NCBI RefSeq assembly: GCF_000016285.1
Contig: NC_011981.1
Location: 1 to 64,000, forward strand
From: Allorhizobium ampelinum S4
Lineage (GTDB): Bacteria > Pseudomonadota > Alphaproteobacteria > Rhizobiales > Rhizobiaceae
Direction: 5' to 3'
Length of the DNA: 64,000 nucleotides
Shown here: one piece after another, positions 55,892-64,000 of the stretch
Position numbering within the stretch: the stretch's first letter is position 1
Layout of the letters: each line of letters opens with the position of its first letter
Notes under the pieces: generated by a model
What the model was told of the DNA's origin: nothing
Databases searched by the model: none
The model's input: the letters and a program-made list of their open reading frames with translations, nothing else
Program-made: the position numbers and the translations under genes

Positions 55892-55909
55892 ATCTGCAGA
55901 TCTGCAGAT
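55892..55909. promoter_or_regulatory. tra box (TraR-type operator), perfect 18-bp palindrome
   Basis: ATCTGCAGATCTGCAGAT is a perfect 18-bp palindrome with the same TGCAGATCTGCA core as the Ti-plasmid tra box. It lies between the divergent traC and traA genes, where TraR-acyl-homoserine lactone activates both directions in Ti plasmids. Quorum-sensing control of transfer is inferred. No traR or traI is in the window. Confidence 0.8.
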
Positions 55910-55960
55910 CGCCAAGGGCGATGCTTTCGTGAATGATCCCGCCGTTCCGAAGGAGCGGTT

Positions 55961-55994
55961 CCAAGGGCGCAATTATACGTCGCTGATGCGACGT
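55961..55994. other. Origin of transfer, oriT (Ti/IncQ type)
   Basis: CCAAGGGCGCAATTATACGT followed by the hairpin ACGTCGC-TGAT-GCGACGT (55977-55994) matches the oriT core between traA and traC on Ti plasmids. GGGCGC-type nick regions are also shared with IncQ oriT. TraA should nick here, helped by TraC and TraD. Confidence 0.85.
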
Positions 55995-56073
55995 GGTTGC
56001 TTTCCGCCCTGGCGGGGCCGTCGTGGGGTCGTCGCCCCCGACGAACGAGATTCGAACCGGGAGTGTTTACGCG

Positions 56074-59000
56074 GTGGCCATCGCCCATTTCTCAGCCAGC
56101 ATCATCAGCCGCGGCGACGGCCGCAGTGCCGTGCTGTCTGCGGCCTACCGGCATTGCGCGAAAATGGAATATGAGCGAGAGGCGCGCACGATCGATTACA
56201 CACGCAAACAGGGCCTGCTGCATCAGGAATTTGTTCTGCCAGCCGATGCCCCGAATTGGGTCCGCTCCCTTATCGCCGATCGCTCTGTATCGGGAGCGGT
56301 CGAAGCCTTCTGGAACAAGGTCGAGGCCTTCGAGAAGCGCTCCGATGCCCAGCTCGCGCGAGACCTGACAATCGCACTTCCGCTGGAGCTGACGGCCGAG
56401 CAGAACATCGCACTGGTACGGGACTTCGTGGAAAAGCACATTCTCGCCAAGGGCATGGTTGCCGACTGGGTCTATCATGACAATCCTGGAAATCCGCACA
56501 TCCACCTGATGACGACATTGCGGCCGCTCTCCGAAGATGGGTTTGGGGCAAAGAAGGTTGCAGTCATTGGTGAGGATGGCCAGCCTGTCCGCACGAAATC
56601 TGGTAAGATCGTCTACGAACTCTGGGCCGGTTCGACCGAAGATTTCAACAAGCTGCGCGATGGATGGTTCGAACGCCAGAACCATCACCTGGCGCTCAGT
56701 GGTATCGATCTCCGTGTCGATGGCCGCTCCTACGAGAAGCAGGGCATAGACCTGGAGCCGACCATCCATCTCGGCGTCGGCGCCAAGGCGATCGAGCGCA
56801 AGGCGGAAAGCCAAGGCGTGCGTCCGGGGCTCGAGCGGATTGAGCTGAATGAGAAGCGGCGAAGCGAGAACACCCGTCGAATTCTGCGACGCCCGGAGAT
56901 CGTGCTCGACCTGATCACCCACGAGAAAAGCGTCTTTGACGAGGGTGATATCTCCAAGGTGCTGCATCGTTACATCGATGATCCCGGCATGTTTCAGCAG
57001 TTGATGGCGCGCATCATCCAGAGCCCTGATGTTCTGCGCTTGCAGCGCGACACGATCGATTTTGCAACCGGCGACAAGGTGCCGGCCCGTTACTCAACAC
57101 GGGCGATGATCCGGCTGGAAGCGAGAATGGCGACGCAGGCGATATGGCTGTCAAACCGGGAGGGACGTGCGGTTTCCCCAACCATACTGGATGAGACATT
57201 CCGGCGGCATGTGCGACTGTCGGATGAGCAACGGATTGCAATCGAACGTATCGCTGGCCCGGCTCGCATCGCGGCTGTCGTAGGCCGTGCGGGCGCGGGC
57301 AAGACCACGATGATGAAGGCGGCGCGTGAGGCATGGGAACTGGCCGGCTATCGCGTTGTCGGCGGCGCGCTTGCGGGCAAAGCGGCCGAAGGCTTGGAGA
57401 AGGAAGCTGGCATTCAGAGCCGCACGCTCGCGTCCTGGGAATTGCGCTGGGGCCGTGGCCGCGACATGCTCGATGACAGGACCATCTTCGTCATGGACGA
57501 GGCCGGAATGGTCGCCTCCAAACAGATGGCGGGCTTTGTCGATGCCGTGGTCAAGGCAGGGGCAAAGATCGCGCTGGTCGGTGATCCCGAGCAGCTTCAG
57601 CCGATCGAGGCGGGGGCTGCCTTCCGTGCCATTGTTGATCGCATCGGATATGCCGAACTGGATTCGATCTATCGCCAGCGCGAGGACTGGATGCGCAAAG
57701 CCTCGCTTGATCTGGCGCGGGGCCGCGTCGGAGATGCGCTCGCCGCCTATCGCTCTGAGGGCAGGGTGCTTGGTTCCGAGCTGAAGGCTCAGGCTGTCGA
57801 ACACCTCATCGCGGACTGGTACCGTGATTATGACCCTGCGAAGTCCACATTAATCCTCGCTCACCTGCGCCGTGACGTGGGCATGTTAAACGGCATGGCG
57901 CGTGACAAGCTGGTCGAAAGCGGCATCATCGGCGAAGGCCATGCCTTTAGAACTGCCGACGGCATCCGCCAATTTGACGTAGGTGATCAGATCGTCTTTC
58001 TGAAGAACGAAGGATCGCTCGGCGTCAAGAATGGCATGATCGGTCATGTCATCGAAGCGGCGCCGAACCGGATCGTCGCTGTCGTGGGGGAAGGCGATCA
58101 GCGCCGCCAGGTGACGGTCGAACAGCGCTTCTACAGCAATCTCGATCATGGCTACGCGACAACGATCCACAAAAGCCAGGGAGCGACCGTCGACCGGGTG
58201 AAGGTGCTGGCTTCGCTGTCGCTCGATCGGCATCTGACCTATGTGGCGATGACCCGCCACCGCGAGGATCTGCAGCTTTATTACGGGAAGCGGTCCTTTG
58301 CCTTCAATGGCGGTCTATCGAAAGTCCTTTCCCGCAGAAACGCCAAGGAAACCACGCTCGATTACGAGCGCGGAAACCTCTACCGCGAGGCACTGCGGTA
58401 TGCAGAAAACCGTGGTCTCAACATCGTCCAGGTGGCGCGTACGCTGCTGCGCGACCAACTCGACTGGACACTGCGCCAAAAAAACAGACTTGCCGATCTT
58501 GCTCAGAGGCTTCGTGCAATCGGTGAGCGCTTTGGCCTCCAACAATCCCTGAAAACCCAAGCGATGAAGGAGACAGCACCTATGATCGCAGGCATCAAGA
58601 CATTTTCCGGTTCCGTCGCCGATACGGTGGAGCAAAAGCTCGACACTGATCCAGCCCTCAAAAAACAATGGGAAGAGGTCTCGACCCGCTTTGTTTACGT
58701 CTATGCCGATCCCGAGACTGCCTTCCGGGCGATGAACTTCGATGCAGTGCTGGCAGATAAAGATAGCGCCCGCCAAGTGCTTCAAACGCTTGAAGCGGAG
58801 CCGGCATTCATCGGACCATTGAAGGGTAAGACCGGTATTCTCGCCAGTAAGGCCGACCGCGAGGACCGTCGCGTCGCAGAACTGAACGTCCCCGTGCTGA
58901 AGCGCGATCTTGAGCATTATCTGAGGATGCGCGAGACTGCCGTGCAGCGGCTGCGGGCTGACGAGCAGGTATTGCGCCAGCGCATATCGATCGACATTCC

Positions 59001-59376
59001 AGCGTTGTCGCCGACGGCACATGTGGTGCTGGAGCGCGTGCGCGATGCGATTGACCGTAACGACCTGCCAGCGGCCATGGCGTATGCGCTCAGCAATCGT
59101 GAAACCAAGACTGAGATCGACGGGTTCAACCAGGCCCTCGCCCAGCGGTTTGGGGAACGCACGCTGCTCACCAATGCCGCGCGGGAACCCTCCGGAAAGC
59201 TGTTCGACACACTCTCTGAAGGAATGCAGCCGGAGCAGAAAGAACGCCTGAAGGAAGCTTGGCCGGTCATGCGCACAGCCCAACGGCTTGCTGCCCACGA
59301 ACGCACCGTGCAGTCATTGAAGCAGTCGGGGGAATTGCGTCTCACCCAGAGCCAGACCTCGGTGCTCAAGCAATAA
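56074..59376 (+). CDS. traA: Ti-type conjugative relaxase/helicase TraA
   Basis: The 1100-residue protein nicks oriT and unwinds the transferred strand. The MobA/MobL relaxase domain occupies about 1-250 with the metal-binding HIH in NPHIHLM (142-144). The helicase part has Walker [10 protein letters not shown] (404-412), MDEAG and a late [17 protein letters not shown] motif. The GTG at 56074 ([10 protein letters not shown]) gives the standard length and N-terminus. A longer ATG frame would start inside the oriT region. Confidence 0.95.
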   Translation: MAIAHFSASIISRGDGRSAVLSAAYRHCAKMEYEREARTIDYTRKQGLLHQEFVLPADAPNWVRSLIADRSVSGAVEAFWNKVEAFEKRSDAQLARDLTIALPLELTAEQNIALVRDFVEKHILAKGMVADWVYHDNPGNPHIHLMTTLRPLSEDGFGAKKVAVIGEDGQPVRTKSGKIVYELWAGSTEDFNKLRDGWFERQNHHLALSGIDLRVDGRSYEKQGIDLEPTIHLGVGAKAIERKAESQGVRPGLERIELNEKRRSENTRRILRRPEIVLDLITHEKSVFDEGDISKVLHRYIDDPGMFQQLMARIIQSPDVLRLQRDTIDFATGDKVPARYSTRAMIRLEARMATQAIWLSNREGRAVSPTILDETFRRHVRLSDEQRIAIERIAGPARIAAVVGRAGAGKTTMMKAAREAWELAGYRVVGGALAGKAAEGLEKEAGIQSRTLASWELRWGRGRDMLDDRTIFVMDEAGMVASKQMAGFVDAVVKAGAKIALVGDPEQLQPIEAGAAFRAIVDRIGYAELDSIYRQREDWMRKASLDLARGRVGDALAAYRSEGRVLGSELKAQAVEHLIADWYRDYDPAKSTLILAHLRRDVGMLNGMARDKLVESGIIGEGHAFRTADGIRQFDVGDQIVFLKNEGSLGVKNGMIGHVIEAAPNRIVAVVGEGDQRRQVTVEQRFYSNLDHGYATTIHKSQGATVDRVKVLASLSLDRHLTYVAMTRHREDLQLYYGKRSFAFNGGLSKVLSRRNAKETTLDYERGNLYREALRYAENRGLNIVQVARTLLRDQLDWTLRQKNRLADLAQRLRAIGERFGLQQSLKTQAMKETAPMIAGIKTFSGSVADTVEQKLDTDPALKKQWEEVSTRFVYVYADPETAFRAMNFDAVLADKDSARQVLQTLEAEPAFIGPLKGKTGILASKADREDRRVAELNVPVLKRDLEHYLRMRETAVQRLRADEQVLRQRISIDIPALSPTAHVVLERVRDAIDRNDLPAAMAYALSNRETKTEIDGFNQALAQRFGERTLLTNAAREPSGKLFDTLSEGMQPEQKERLKEAWPVMRTAQRLAAHERTVQSLKQSGELRLTQSQTSVLKQ

Positions 59377-59903
59377 CGCGGCGGCAGCTACTCTTGTCTC
59401 TGGCGGGTGTCGGCGTGGTCATCTCCAGTCTTGTCGCGACCGGGTGGATTGGCGGCTATCGACTGAACCTGACGCCAAGCGAGCCACTCGGGCTGTGGCG
59501 TATCGATGCGCTTTTCCGCGACGTCGATGTCGGAGATCTCGTGTTCGTCTGCCCGCCGGCTACAGCCACATTCGAAGAGGCATGGCAGCGCGGCTATCTC
59601 CGGCGCGGACTGTGTGCCAGCGGCTTTGCACCGCTCATCAAAACTGTTGCAGCACTCCCTGGCCAGCACGTCGCCATTGGCGAAACGATCGAAGTCGATG
59701 GCGTGCCGCTGGGCGCATCCCGCCTCCGAAAAAGTGATGGGCAACGGCGGGTGATCGTCCCGTATTCCGGTGGTGTTGTGCCGCGAGGATACCTGTTTCT
59801 CCACTCATCCTTTGAGAGCTCCTATGACTCACGATATTTTGGACCGATCCCCGATAGCGGGCTCCTCGGGCTTGCCAAGCCGATCCTCACGTTTGATCCC
59901 TGA
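59373..59903 (+). CDS. traF: Conjugative transfer signal peptidase-like protein TraF
   Basis: This S26-type peptidase-like protein needs about 176 residues. An N-terminal membrane segment ([20 protein letters not shown]) is followed by SEPLGLWRI (Ser near the catalytic position), then a Lys/Ala-containing block ([15 protein letters not shown]) as in the Ser-Lys dyad. In RP4-like systems TraF matures the pilin TrbC. No ATG or GTG stands at the expected start. The frame begins ITRRQ with ATA overlapping the traA stop (ATAA), or TTG at 59394. Confidence 0.9.
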   Translation: MTRRQLLLSLAGVGVVISSLVATGWIGGYRLNLTPSEPLGLWRIDALFRDVDVGDLVFVCPPATATFEEAWQRGYLRRGLCASGFAPLIKTVAALPGQHVAIGETIEVDGVPLGASRLRKSDGQRRVIVPYSGGVVPRGYLFLHSSFESSYDSRYFGPIPDSGLLGLAKPILTFDP

Positions 59904-61059
59904 AAGCTGGCGCGGACCGGTCCTGGTCGGGCTGTCGATCGTGGCTGGGACGGTCGGCTGGAGTGGAAACATCATGACCTTGCCGGTCGTGATGCTGTTC
60001 CCGCTACTCTGGGCGCAATCGCCGTCACGTTTGGTCGCTGCTGCCGTCTCAGCTGGTTACTTCCTCGCCGCTTCCCGCGGCTTGCCCCAGGGCGTCGCCA
60101 ATTTCTACGCCGCTGATCTTTGGCCCGGCCTGCTACTTTGGGCGGTTGCCTCGCTTGCTTTCGTTGTCGTGCATGCCGTCCTCTGGGCAAGGCAAACGGA
60201 AAGGTTACGGGCGGTACGTTATGTGGTGGCCATGGTGCAGATGGCTCTGCCGCCATTTGGGATCATTGGCTGGGCGCATCCATTGACCGCGGCCGGCATC
60301 CTGTTTCCAGGATGGGGATGGTTTGGTCTCGGTGCTGCCGCGATCCTGTTGGTCGTCATGACCGGTCGAAGGTGGAAAATCGCGGTTGCGGCCCTGGTGG
60401 GACTACACGCCTGGTCCGCCACGAACTGGACGCAGCCCAAGGCACCCGACAGATGGAAAGGGGTTGATCTCGCGCTCGGGCAGAGGCTCGGTCGTGACAG
60501 CTCGCTCACCTATCAACGCGGTCTGATCGCAACCGCGCGTGCGATGGAGGACGGGAAGGCTCGTTTCGTCGTTTTGCCGGAGAGTGCGCTCGGCTTTTGG
60601 ACGCCGACCGTGGCGCGTCTCTGGCAGGATGGCTTGCAGGGATCCAGCGTCACCGTGATCGCCGGTGCAGCGGTCATCGATGCGGCCGGTTATGACAACG
60701 TCATGGTGGCTATCTCTGCCAGCGACGCCCGTGTTCTCTATCGAGAGCGGATGCCGGTCCCGGTCTCCATGTGGCAGCCGTGGCTCGATTGGACAGGGCA
60801 GGGTGGAGGTGCACGCGCTGACCTTTTACGAAATCCGACCGTCGATATCGACGGCCAGAAGATCGCGCCTTTGATCTGCTATGAGCAGCTTATCCTTTGG
60901 CCGGTCCTGCAATCGATGATCCTCTCCCCCGCCGTCATTGTCGCCACGGGCAATGGATGGTGGACTGTCGGCACCTCGATCGTTGCCATCCAGAAGGCAA
61001 GCGTGACTGCCTGGGGCAGGCTGTTCGGCGTGCCCGTCATCGTGGCGTTCAACACATAG
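59824..61059 (+). CDS. traB: Conjugal transfer protein TraB (nitrilase-like C-terminus)
   Basis: The 411-residue membrane protein has about six hydrophobic spans in its first half and a carbon-nitrogen-hydrolase-like domain after about residue 200, with [14 protein letters not shown] (Glu) and [13 protein letters not shown] (Cys, Glu). This is the layout of apolipoprotein N-acyltransferases and of Ti-plasmid TraB. The start codon lies within the traF 3' end. Confidence 0.92.
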   Translation: MTHDILDRSPIAGSSGLPSRSSRLIPESWRGPVLVGLSIVAGTVGWSGNIMTLPVVMLFPLLWAQSPSRLVAAAVSAGYFLAASRGLPQGVANFYAADLWPGLLLWAVASLAFVVVHAVLWARQTERLRAVRYVVAMVQMALPPFGIIGWAHPLTAAGILFPGWGWFGLGAAAILLVVMTGRRWKIAVAALVGLHAWSATNWTQPKAPDRWKGVDLALGQRLGRDSSLTYQRGLIATARAMEDGKARFVVLPESALGFWTPTVARLWQDGLQGSSVTVIAGAAVIDAAGYDNVMVAISASDARVLYRERMPVPVSMWQPWLDWTGQGGGARADLLRNPTVDIDGQKIAPLICYEQLILWPVLQSMILSPAVIVATGNGWWTVGTSIVAIQKASVTAWGRLFGVPVIVAFNT

Positions 61060-61070
61060 GATATTTCCCG

Positions 61071-61721
61071 ATGGTCGATGCTGCCCTTATCCAGCAATGC
61101 GCCGATCCTGCTCTAAAACCCGCAATCGTCGAGCAGTTCATCGAACGGGCAGGGTCCCAGGATCCACTCTTTATTAAGGTTCGCTCTGGGAGCCGAGTCA
61201 TTCTGGTACCTAAGCCAGCGACACCGGATGATGCCCTGACGCTGATCCGTAACAACCTCGGTCGAAACACCGTGCGCGTTGGGATAACTCAATATCCCGC
61301 TGGCCTCGGCATCCTGGAGGCCGGGCAACTGAAGCCCGACCTCGTCGATGCATGTACGAACATCCGCATGGGCACGGCGCTGTTTGCCAAGGTCTACCGG
61401 ATCGTCACCAAATGGTATGGCAATCCAACCAACAAAGATGTGCTGCCACAGGTACTCGATGATGCCATCATTGCTTGGCAGACGGGGTATTTCGAGGGGG
61501 TGGCGGTGTTTCGGGCAGAGGATCCCGTGGACGGGAAGATTGATGAGTTCGAGCAAGACGGAAAAGGTTCCACCCGTAGAGAGGATGAGAATGAAATCAA
61601 CCATACGACAGCACCGGCTGGCAATGATACAGACGACCCAAACAGCGCAGGCATTCGGATTGACCTTTCAGGTATTGGTGCTCGTTCGCAATACAACGGC
61701 TTAGCAGGCGATCCCAATTAG
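61071..61721 (+). CDS. traH: Conjugal transfer protein TraH
   Basis: The 216-residue protein begins MVDAALIQQCADPALKPAIV, followed by GLGILEAGQLKPDLVDACTN and MGTALFAKVYRIVTKWYGNP, which resemble the lytic-transglycosylase-like TraH of Ti plasmids. It is 11 bp behind traB and ends the tra operon. The C-terminus after about residue 165 is acidic and low in complexity. Confidence 0.88.
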   Translation: MVDAALIQQCADPALKPAIVEQFIERAGSQDPLFIKVRSGSRVILVPKPATPDDALTLIRNNLGRNTVRVGITQYPAGLGILEAGQLKPDLVDACTNIRMGTALFAKVYRIVTKWYGNPTNKDVLPQVLDDAIIAWQTGYFEGVAVFRAEDPVDGKIDEFEQDGKGSTRREDENEINHTTAPAGNDTDDPNSAGIRIDLSGIGARSQYNGLAGDPN

Positions 61722-62449
61722 GCTTGACGGCGCCGATCTTCCAAAATGTTCTCGGTAACGTCTCCCCAGCGAGCGAAAATGCCAAGGATAGATACCTCTT
61801 CATCCTTGACAATAAGGGCTATGCTGATGCGACTTCATACTGAAGGGTGACCGGAAGAGCGCTGCTGAACATCGCAAGTTGCAAAACGCCACCATCAAAG
61901 CGGCGCGCGAAATTACGTTGGGGTTTGTGAGAAAGACCAGGCTGGAACACGACCAATCCTGTGTCCGGCTCAAGTTAAGGCGACGCGACTATGCCGTTGG
62001 CCTAGTGGCTTTCCCGTAACGAAGCGTATTCAGTTGCACTCGTCTTGTTGCGCCTTTCATACTTCTGGCCATGCGGCCATTTCAGGTCTTGCGGGATGCC
62101 CCAATATTGCGTTTATCAATCAGATATTACAAGGCTTCGGAACGGTAGAATGCCATGAAATTTCGCGATTTAGAGATAAAATCCTTTCGAAAAAAGTCGA
62201 AATCTGGTCCACCTACGTGCTCATATATACGATGCTCATTGGAACGTTTCTTTCGATTTTTATGCATCCATATAAACTATGCTAATGATAGGAATAATCT
62301 TGTCTATTATATAAATAAATTCAAATATTTATATTTTATATCGCAATAATTATTGGCCATTGGACTGCACTTTCGTTCAATCTTTCGTTTTAGTGTTTTT
62401 CTTCTATCGTGAATAAAGGGGTGTCAGAAACAGATCGCCCGAGGCTGGC
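61722..62449. other. Non-coding region behind the tra operon
   Basis: This 728-bp stretch becomes strongly AT-rich near 62280-62360, which is unlike the tra genes and suggests a junction between modules. Small frames exist, but none has a ribosome-binding site plus protein-like composition. No traR or traM, which often follow here in Ti plasmids, is present. Confidence 0.55.
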
Positions 62450-63337
62450 GTGTGGCTATTGGCCGAAACGATTGGGGAGCGAAGATTGAACGCACAGGAA
62501 GAAAGATCACGTGACTGGGTATCGATCCGTCGCCCGTTCGCAAAGGCTGGTCTGGAAACGATGACGGCGCGATATATCCAGCAATCCTTTAAACCGCATG
62601 CACATGATGAATATGTCATAGGGATCATTGAGGGAGGTGTTCATTCTGTTTGGTGTCGTGGCATTCATCATAACATGCCGTCAGGCACTGTGGTCACCAT
62701 GCATCCAGGTGATGTCCACTATGGCAATGCGGCAATTGCCGAGGGCTGGAAGCAGCGGATGATTTACATCAGTGAAAATGAAATTGGAAAATTCATTAGC
62801 GACATTGCAGGTGGAGACAAGTTTTTGCTACCTGATTTCAAACAAACGTTTCATGATCGGCCGGATCTCGCCCATTCCTTCGCGCAGTTTCATGAAGTCT
62901 TGCATAGCTCACCCTTGGCATTGGCACGTGATGTTGCGCTTGATTCGATTATGCGCGTCACAATTGGTGCCTTGTCGCCAGATTTCGTGAAGGCAAAAGA
63001 CGCAAAGCAGCCGTCCGGTCGCATTGCAGATGCCGTTGAGTTCTTGCACAATCGCATCGAAGATGATGTCACGCTGGACGAACTTTGTGATGTCGCTGGT
63101 TTGAGGCGGCGGCAAACCATTGAAGCATTCAAGCGGTGTACCGGATTACCCCCGCACGCTTATCACGTTATTCAAAAAGTGAAGGCCGTCAAAACTATGC
63201 TACGTGATGGTTTTTCGGCAACCGAGGCGGCCGCACGAGCTGGATTTGCTGACCAAAGCCACATGACGCGCCACTTCGTTGGGGTGGTCGGAATGACACC
63301 TGGTGCCTACGCTCTGGATTGCCAAAAAAAATATTAA
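62450..63337 (+). CDS. AraC-family transcriptional regulator with cupin N-terminus
   Basis: This protein of up to 295 residues has an AraC-type cupin ligand domain (HAHDEYVIGIIEGGVHSV, MHPGDVHYGN) and two C-terminal HTH units (VTLDELCDVAGLRRRQTIEA and FSATEAAARAGFADQSHMTR). The start may be GTG at 62450 or TTG at 62486, which follows GGGGAG. It is transcribed toward the exporter gene next door, whose expression it probably controls, a usual AraC/EamA pairing. Confidence 0.88.
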   Translation: MWLLAETIGERRLNAQEERSRDWVSIRRPFAKAGLETMTARYIQQSFKPHAHDEYVIGIIEGGVHSVWCRGIHHNMPSGTVVTMHPGDVHYGNAAIAEGWKQRMIYISENEIGKFISDIAGGDKFLLPDFKQTFHDRPDLAHSFAQFHEVLHSSPLALARDVALDSIMRVTIGALSPDFVKAKDAKQPSGRIADAVEFLHNRIEDDVTLDELCDVAGLRRRQTIEAFKRCTGLPPHAYHVIQKVKAVKTMLRDGFSATEAAARAGFADQSHMTRHFVGVVGMTPGAYALDCQKKY

Positions 63338-63439
63338 CCCGCGTTTTCATTCTATCCGATTCATGACCGGCTCTCTTAGCTTGGTTGCGTAAAACCCGCT
63401 CATCTTGCGGGAAATGCAGTCAAAAAGGAAATCCCTATC

Positions 63440-64000
63440 GTGGTTGGGTTTAGAAATGCCTCATTATCGAGAAGACCTGTTGCTGTCTCCATGTGGGCAG
63501 ACTTGGCAGTCCTCGGGGTCGCTGTCGTGTGGGGGACTAGCTATCCCGTTGCAAAGGGAGCGCTACTATACGCTCCAGTCTTGATCCTTATTCTTTATCG
63601 CTTCCTGATCACGACGATTATCATGATGATCGTAGCGCGTCGCGAGATTGTGGCTATGTCGCGGGGAGATATTCTACGGGGATTTTTACTTGGGTCGATC
63701 CTGTTTTCAATTTTCCTTGCAGAAACCTATGGGGTCGCTTTGACGAGTGCGACGAATACGGCGCTAATCATCTCCCTTTGTGTGATCTTTACACCAATTC
63801 TGGACTACGGGTTGTCACGGAAACTTCCGCCGCCTGCCGTTATTGCGAGTGCCATCGTTTGCTGCGTTGGCGTCGGTATCTTGACCGGTGGTATAAACGC
63901 CTTCGGTGCAGGTGACTTGCTCGTTTTGGGTGCAGCAGTATTACGAGCCATTATGGTTGTCTCGACAAAGCGGCTTATGTTCGGTCGCCAGATTTCCTCT
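63440..64000 (+). CDS. EamA/DMT-family transporter, truncated by the window end
   Basis: The first 187 codons are present. The frame starts at GTG 63440 behind AAAAAGGAA, or at ATG 63491. It has the EamA start pattern LAVLGVAVVWGTSYPVAKGA and at least five hydrophobic spans, including FLLGSILFSIFLAETYGVAL and TNTALIISLCVIFTPILDYG. Such ten-helix inner-membrane proteins export amino acids, drugs or other metabolites. Composition continues uninterrupted to base 64000. Confidence 0.88.
   Translation, partial: MVGFRNASLSRRPVAVSMWADLAVLGVAVVWGTSYPVAKGALLYAPVLILILYRFLITTIIMMIVARREIVAMSRGDILRGFLLGSILFSIFLAETYGVALTSATNTALIISLCVIFTPILDYGLSRKLPPPAVIASAIVCCVGVGILTGGINAFGAGDLLVLGAAVLRAIMVVSTKRLMFGRQISS

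Noticed and set aside
55819..56073. Open frames on both strands extending traC and traA through the divergent region
   Set aside because: This segment holds the tra box and oriT, and both proteins have their standard N-termini without the extensions.
62034..62285. Open frame of 83 codons in the AT-rich gap
   Set aside because: No ribosome-binding site, unusual composition (many Cys, Phe and Ile runs) and no recognisable family.
1..64000. CRISPR arrays, tRNA and rRNA genes
   Set aside because: No regularly spaced repeat series, no cloverleaf-like sequence with a conserved T-arm, and no rRNA signature were noticed on reading through the window. A dedicated scan was not possible.

Overview
The window is most of the core of a repABC megaplasmid from an alphaproteobacterium of the Rhizobiaceae (Agrobacterium, Rhizobium or Allorhizobium type). 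The main reasons are a complete repABC replicon at the left edge, a Ti-plasmid-type conjugation module (traG-traD-traC on the minus strand, oriT, then traA-traF-traB-traH on the plus strand), and the small plasmid housekeeping genes typical of rhizobial plasmids (DUF736, DUF7007, ParB-like, HU, WGR). No tRNA, rRNA or CRISPR array was seen. The species is not identified.

Layout. 1-4.0 kb: repA-repB-ctRNA-repC and a 16-bp palindrome behind repC that may be parS. 4.0-9.1 kb: a flavin monooxygenase, a TPR-GGDEF diguanylate cyclase and a tyrosine recombinase. 9.3-11.1 kb: a truncated gene cut by an IS6-family element. 11.2-23.7 kb: a catabolic locus with an XRE-cupin regulator, a malate/lactate-dehydrogenase-type reductase, a dipeptide-type ABC importer, HyuA/HyuB hydantoinase/oxoprolinase subunits and an atypical proline-racemase-family enzyme. 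23.8-24.6 kb: a second broken IS6-type transposase. 24.7-31.2 kb: a complete opp-type ABC importer on the minus strand with a divergent TetR regulator. 31.2-33.3 kb: the 3' remnant of a large methylase/helicase-like gene and an AlbA_2-type ATP-binding protein. 33.6-40.5 kb: plasmid housekeeping genes behind long GC-rich leaders, with an SDR/AraC divergent pair between them. 40.5-43.4 kb: a complete IS66 element with an 8-bp target duplication, inserted directly in front of the HU gene. 43.4-51.9 kb: a type VI secretion cargo island (vgrG, a DUF2169 adaptor, a PAAR-like/nuclease-type effector and two tandem beta-propeller-like putative immunity genes). 52.2-53.3 kb: small plasmid genes. 53.3-61.7 kb: conjugation genes. 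62.4-64 kb: an AraC regulator and an EamA-type exporter cut by the window end.

How it works together. repABC maintains the plasmid and the tra module moves it. A perfect 18-bp tra-box-like palindrome between traC and traA suggests quorum-sensing control by a TraR-like protein, but no traR, traM, traI or trb genes lie in the window. The metabolic cargo is two peptide-type uptake systems, one tied to cyclic-amide or imino-acid catabolism. The vgrG island would supply an effector to a type VI apparatus encoded elsewhere. A 153-bp sequence next to the integrase recurs in inverted orientation 22 kb away, flanking the whole metabolic cargo. This is the clearest structural hint of how that block was assembled or inverted.
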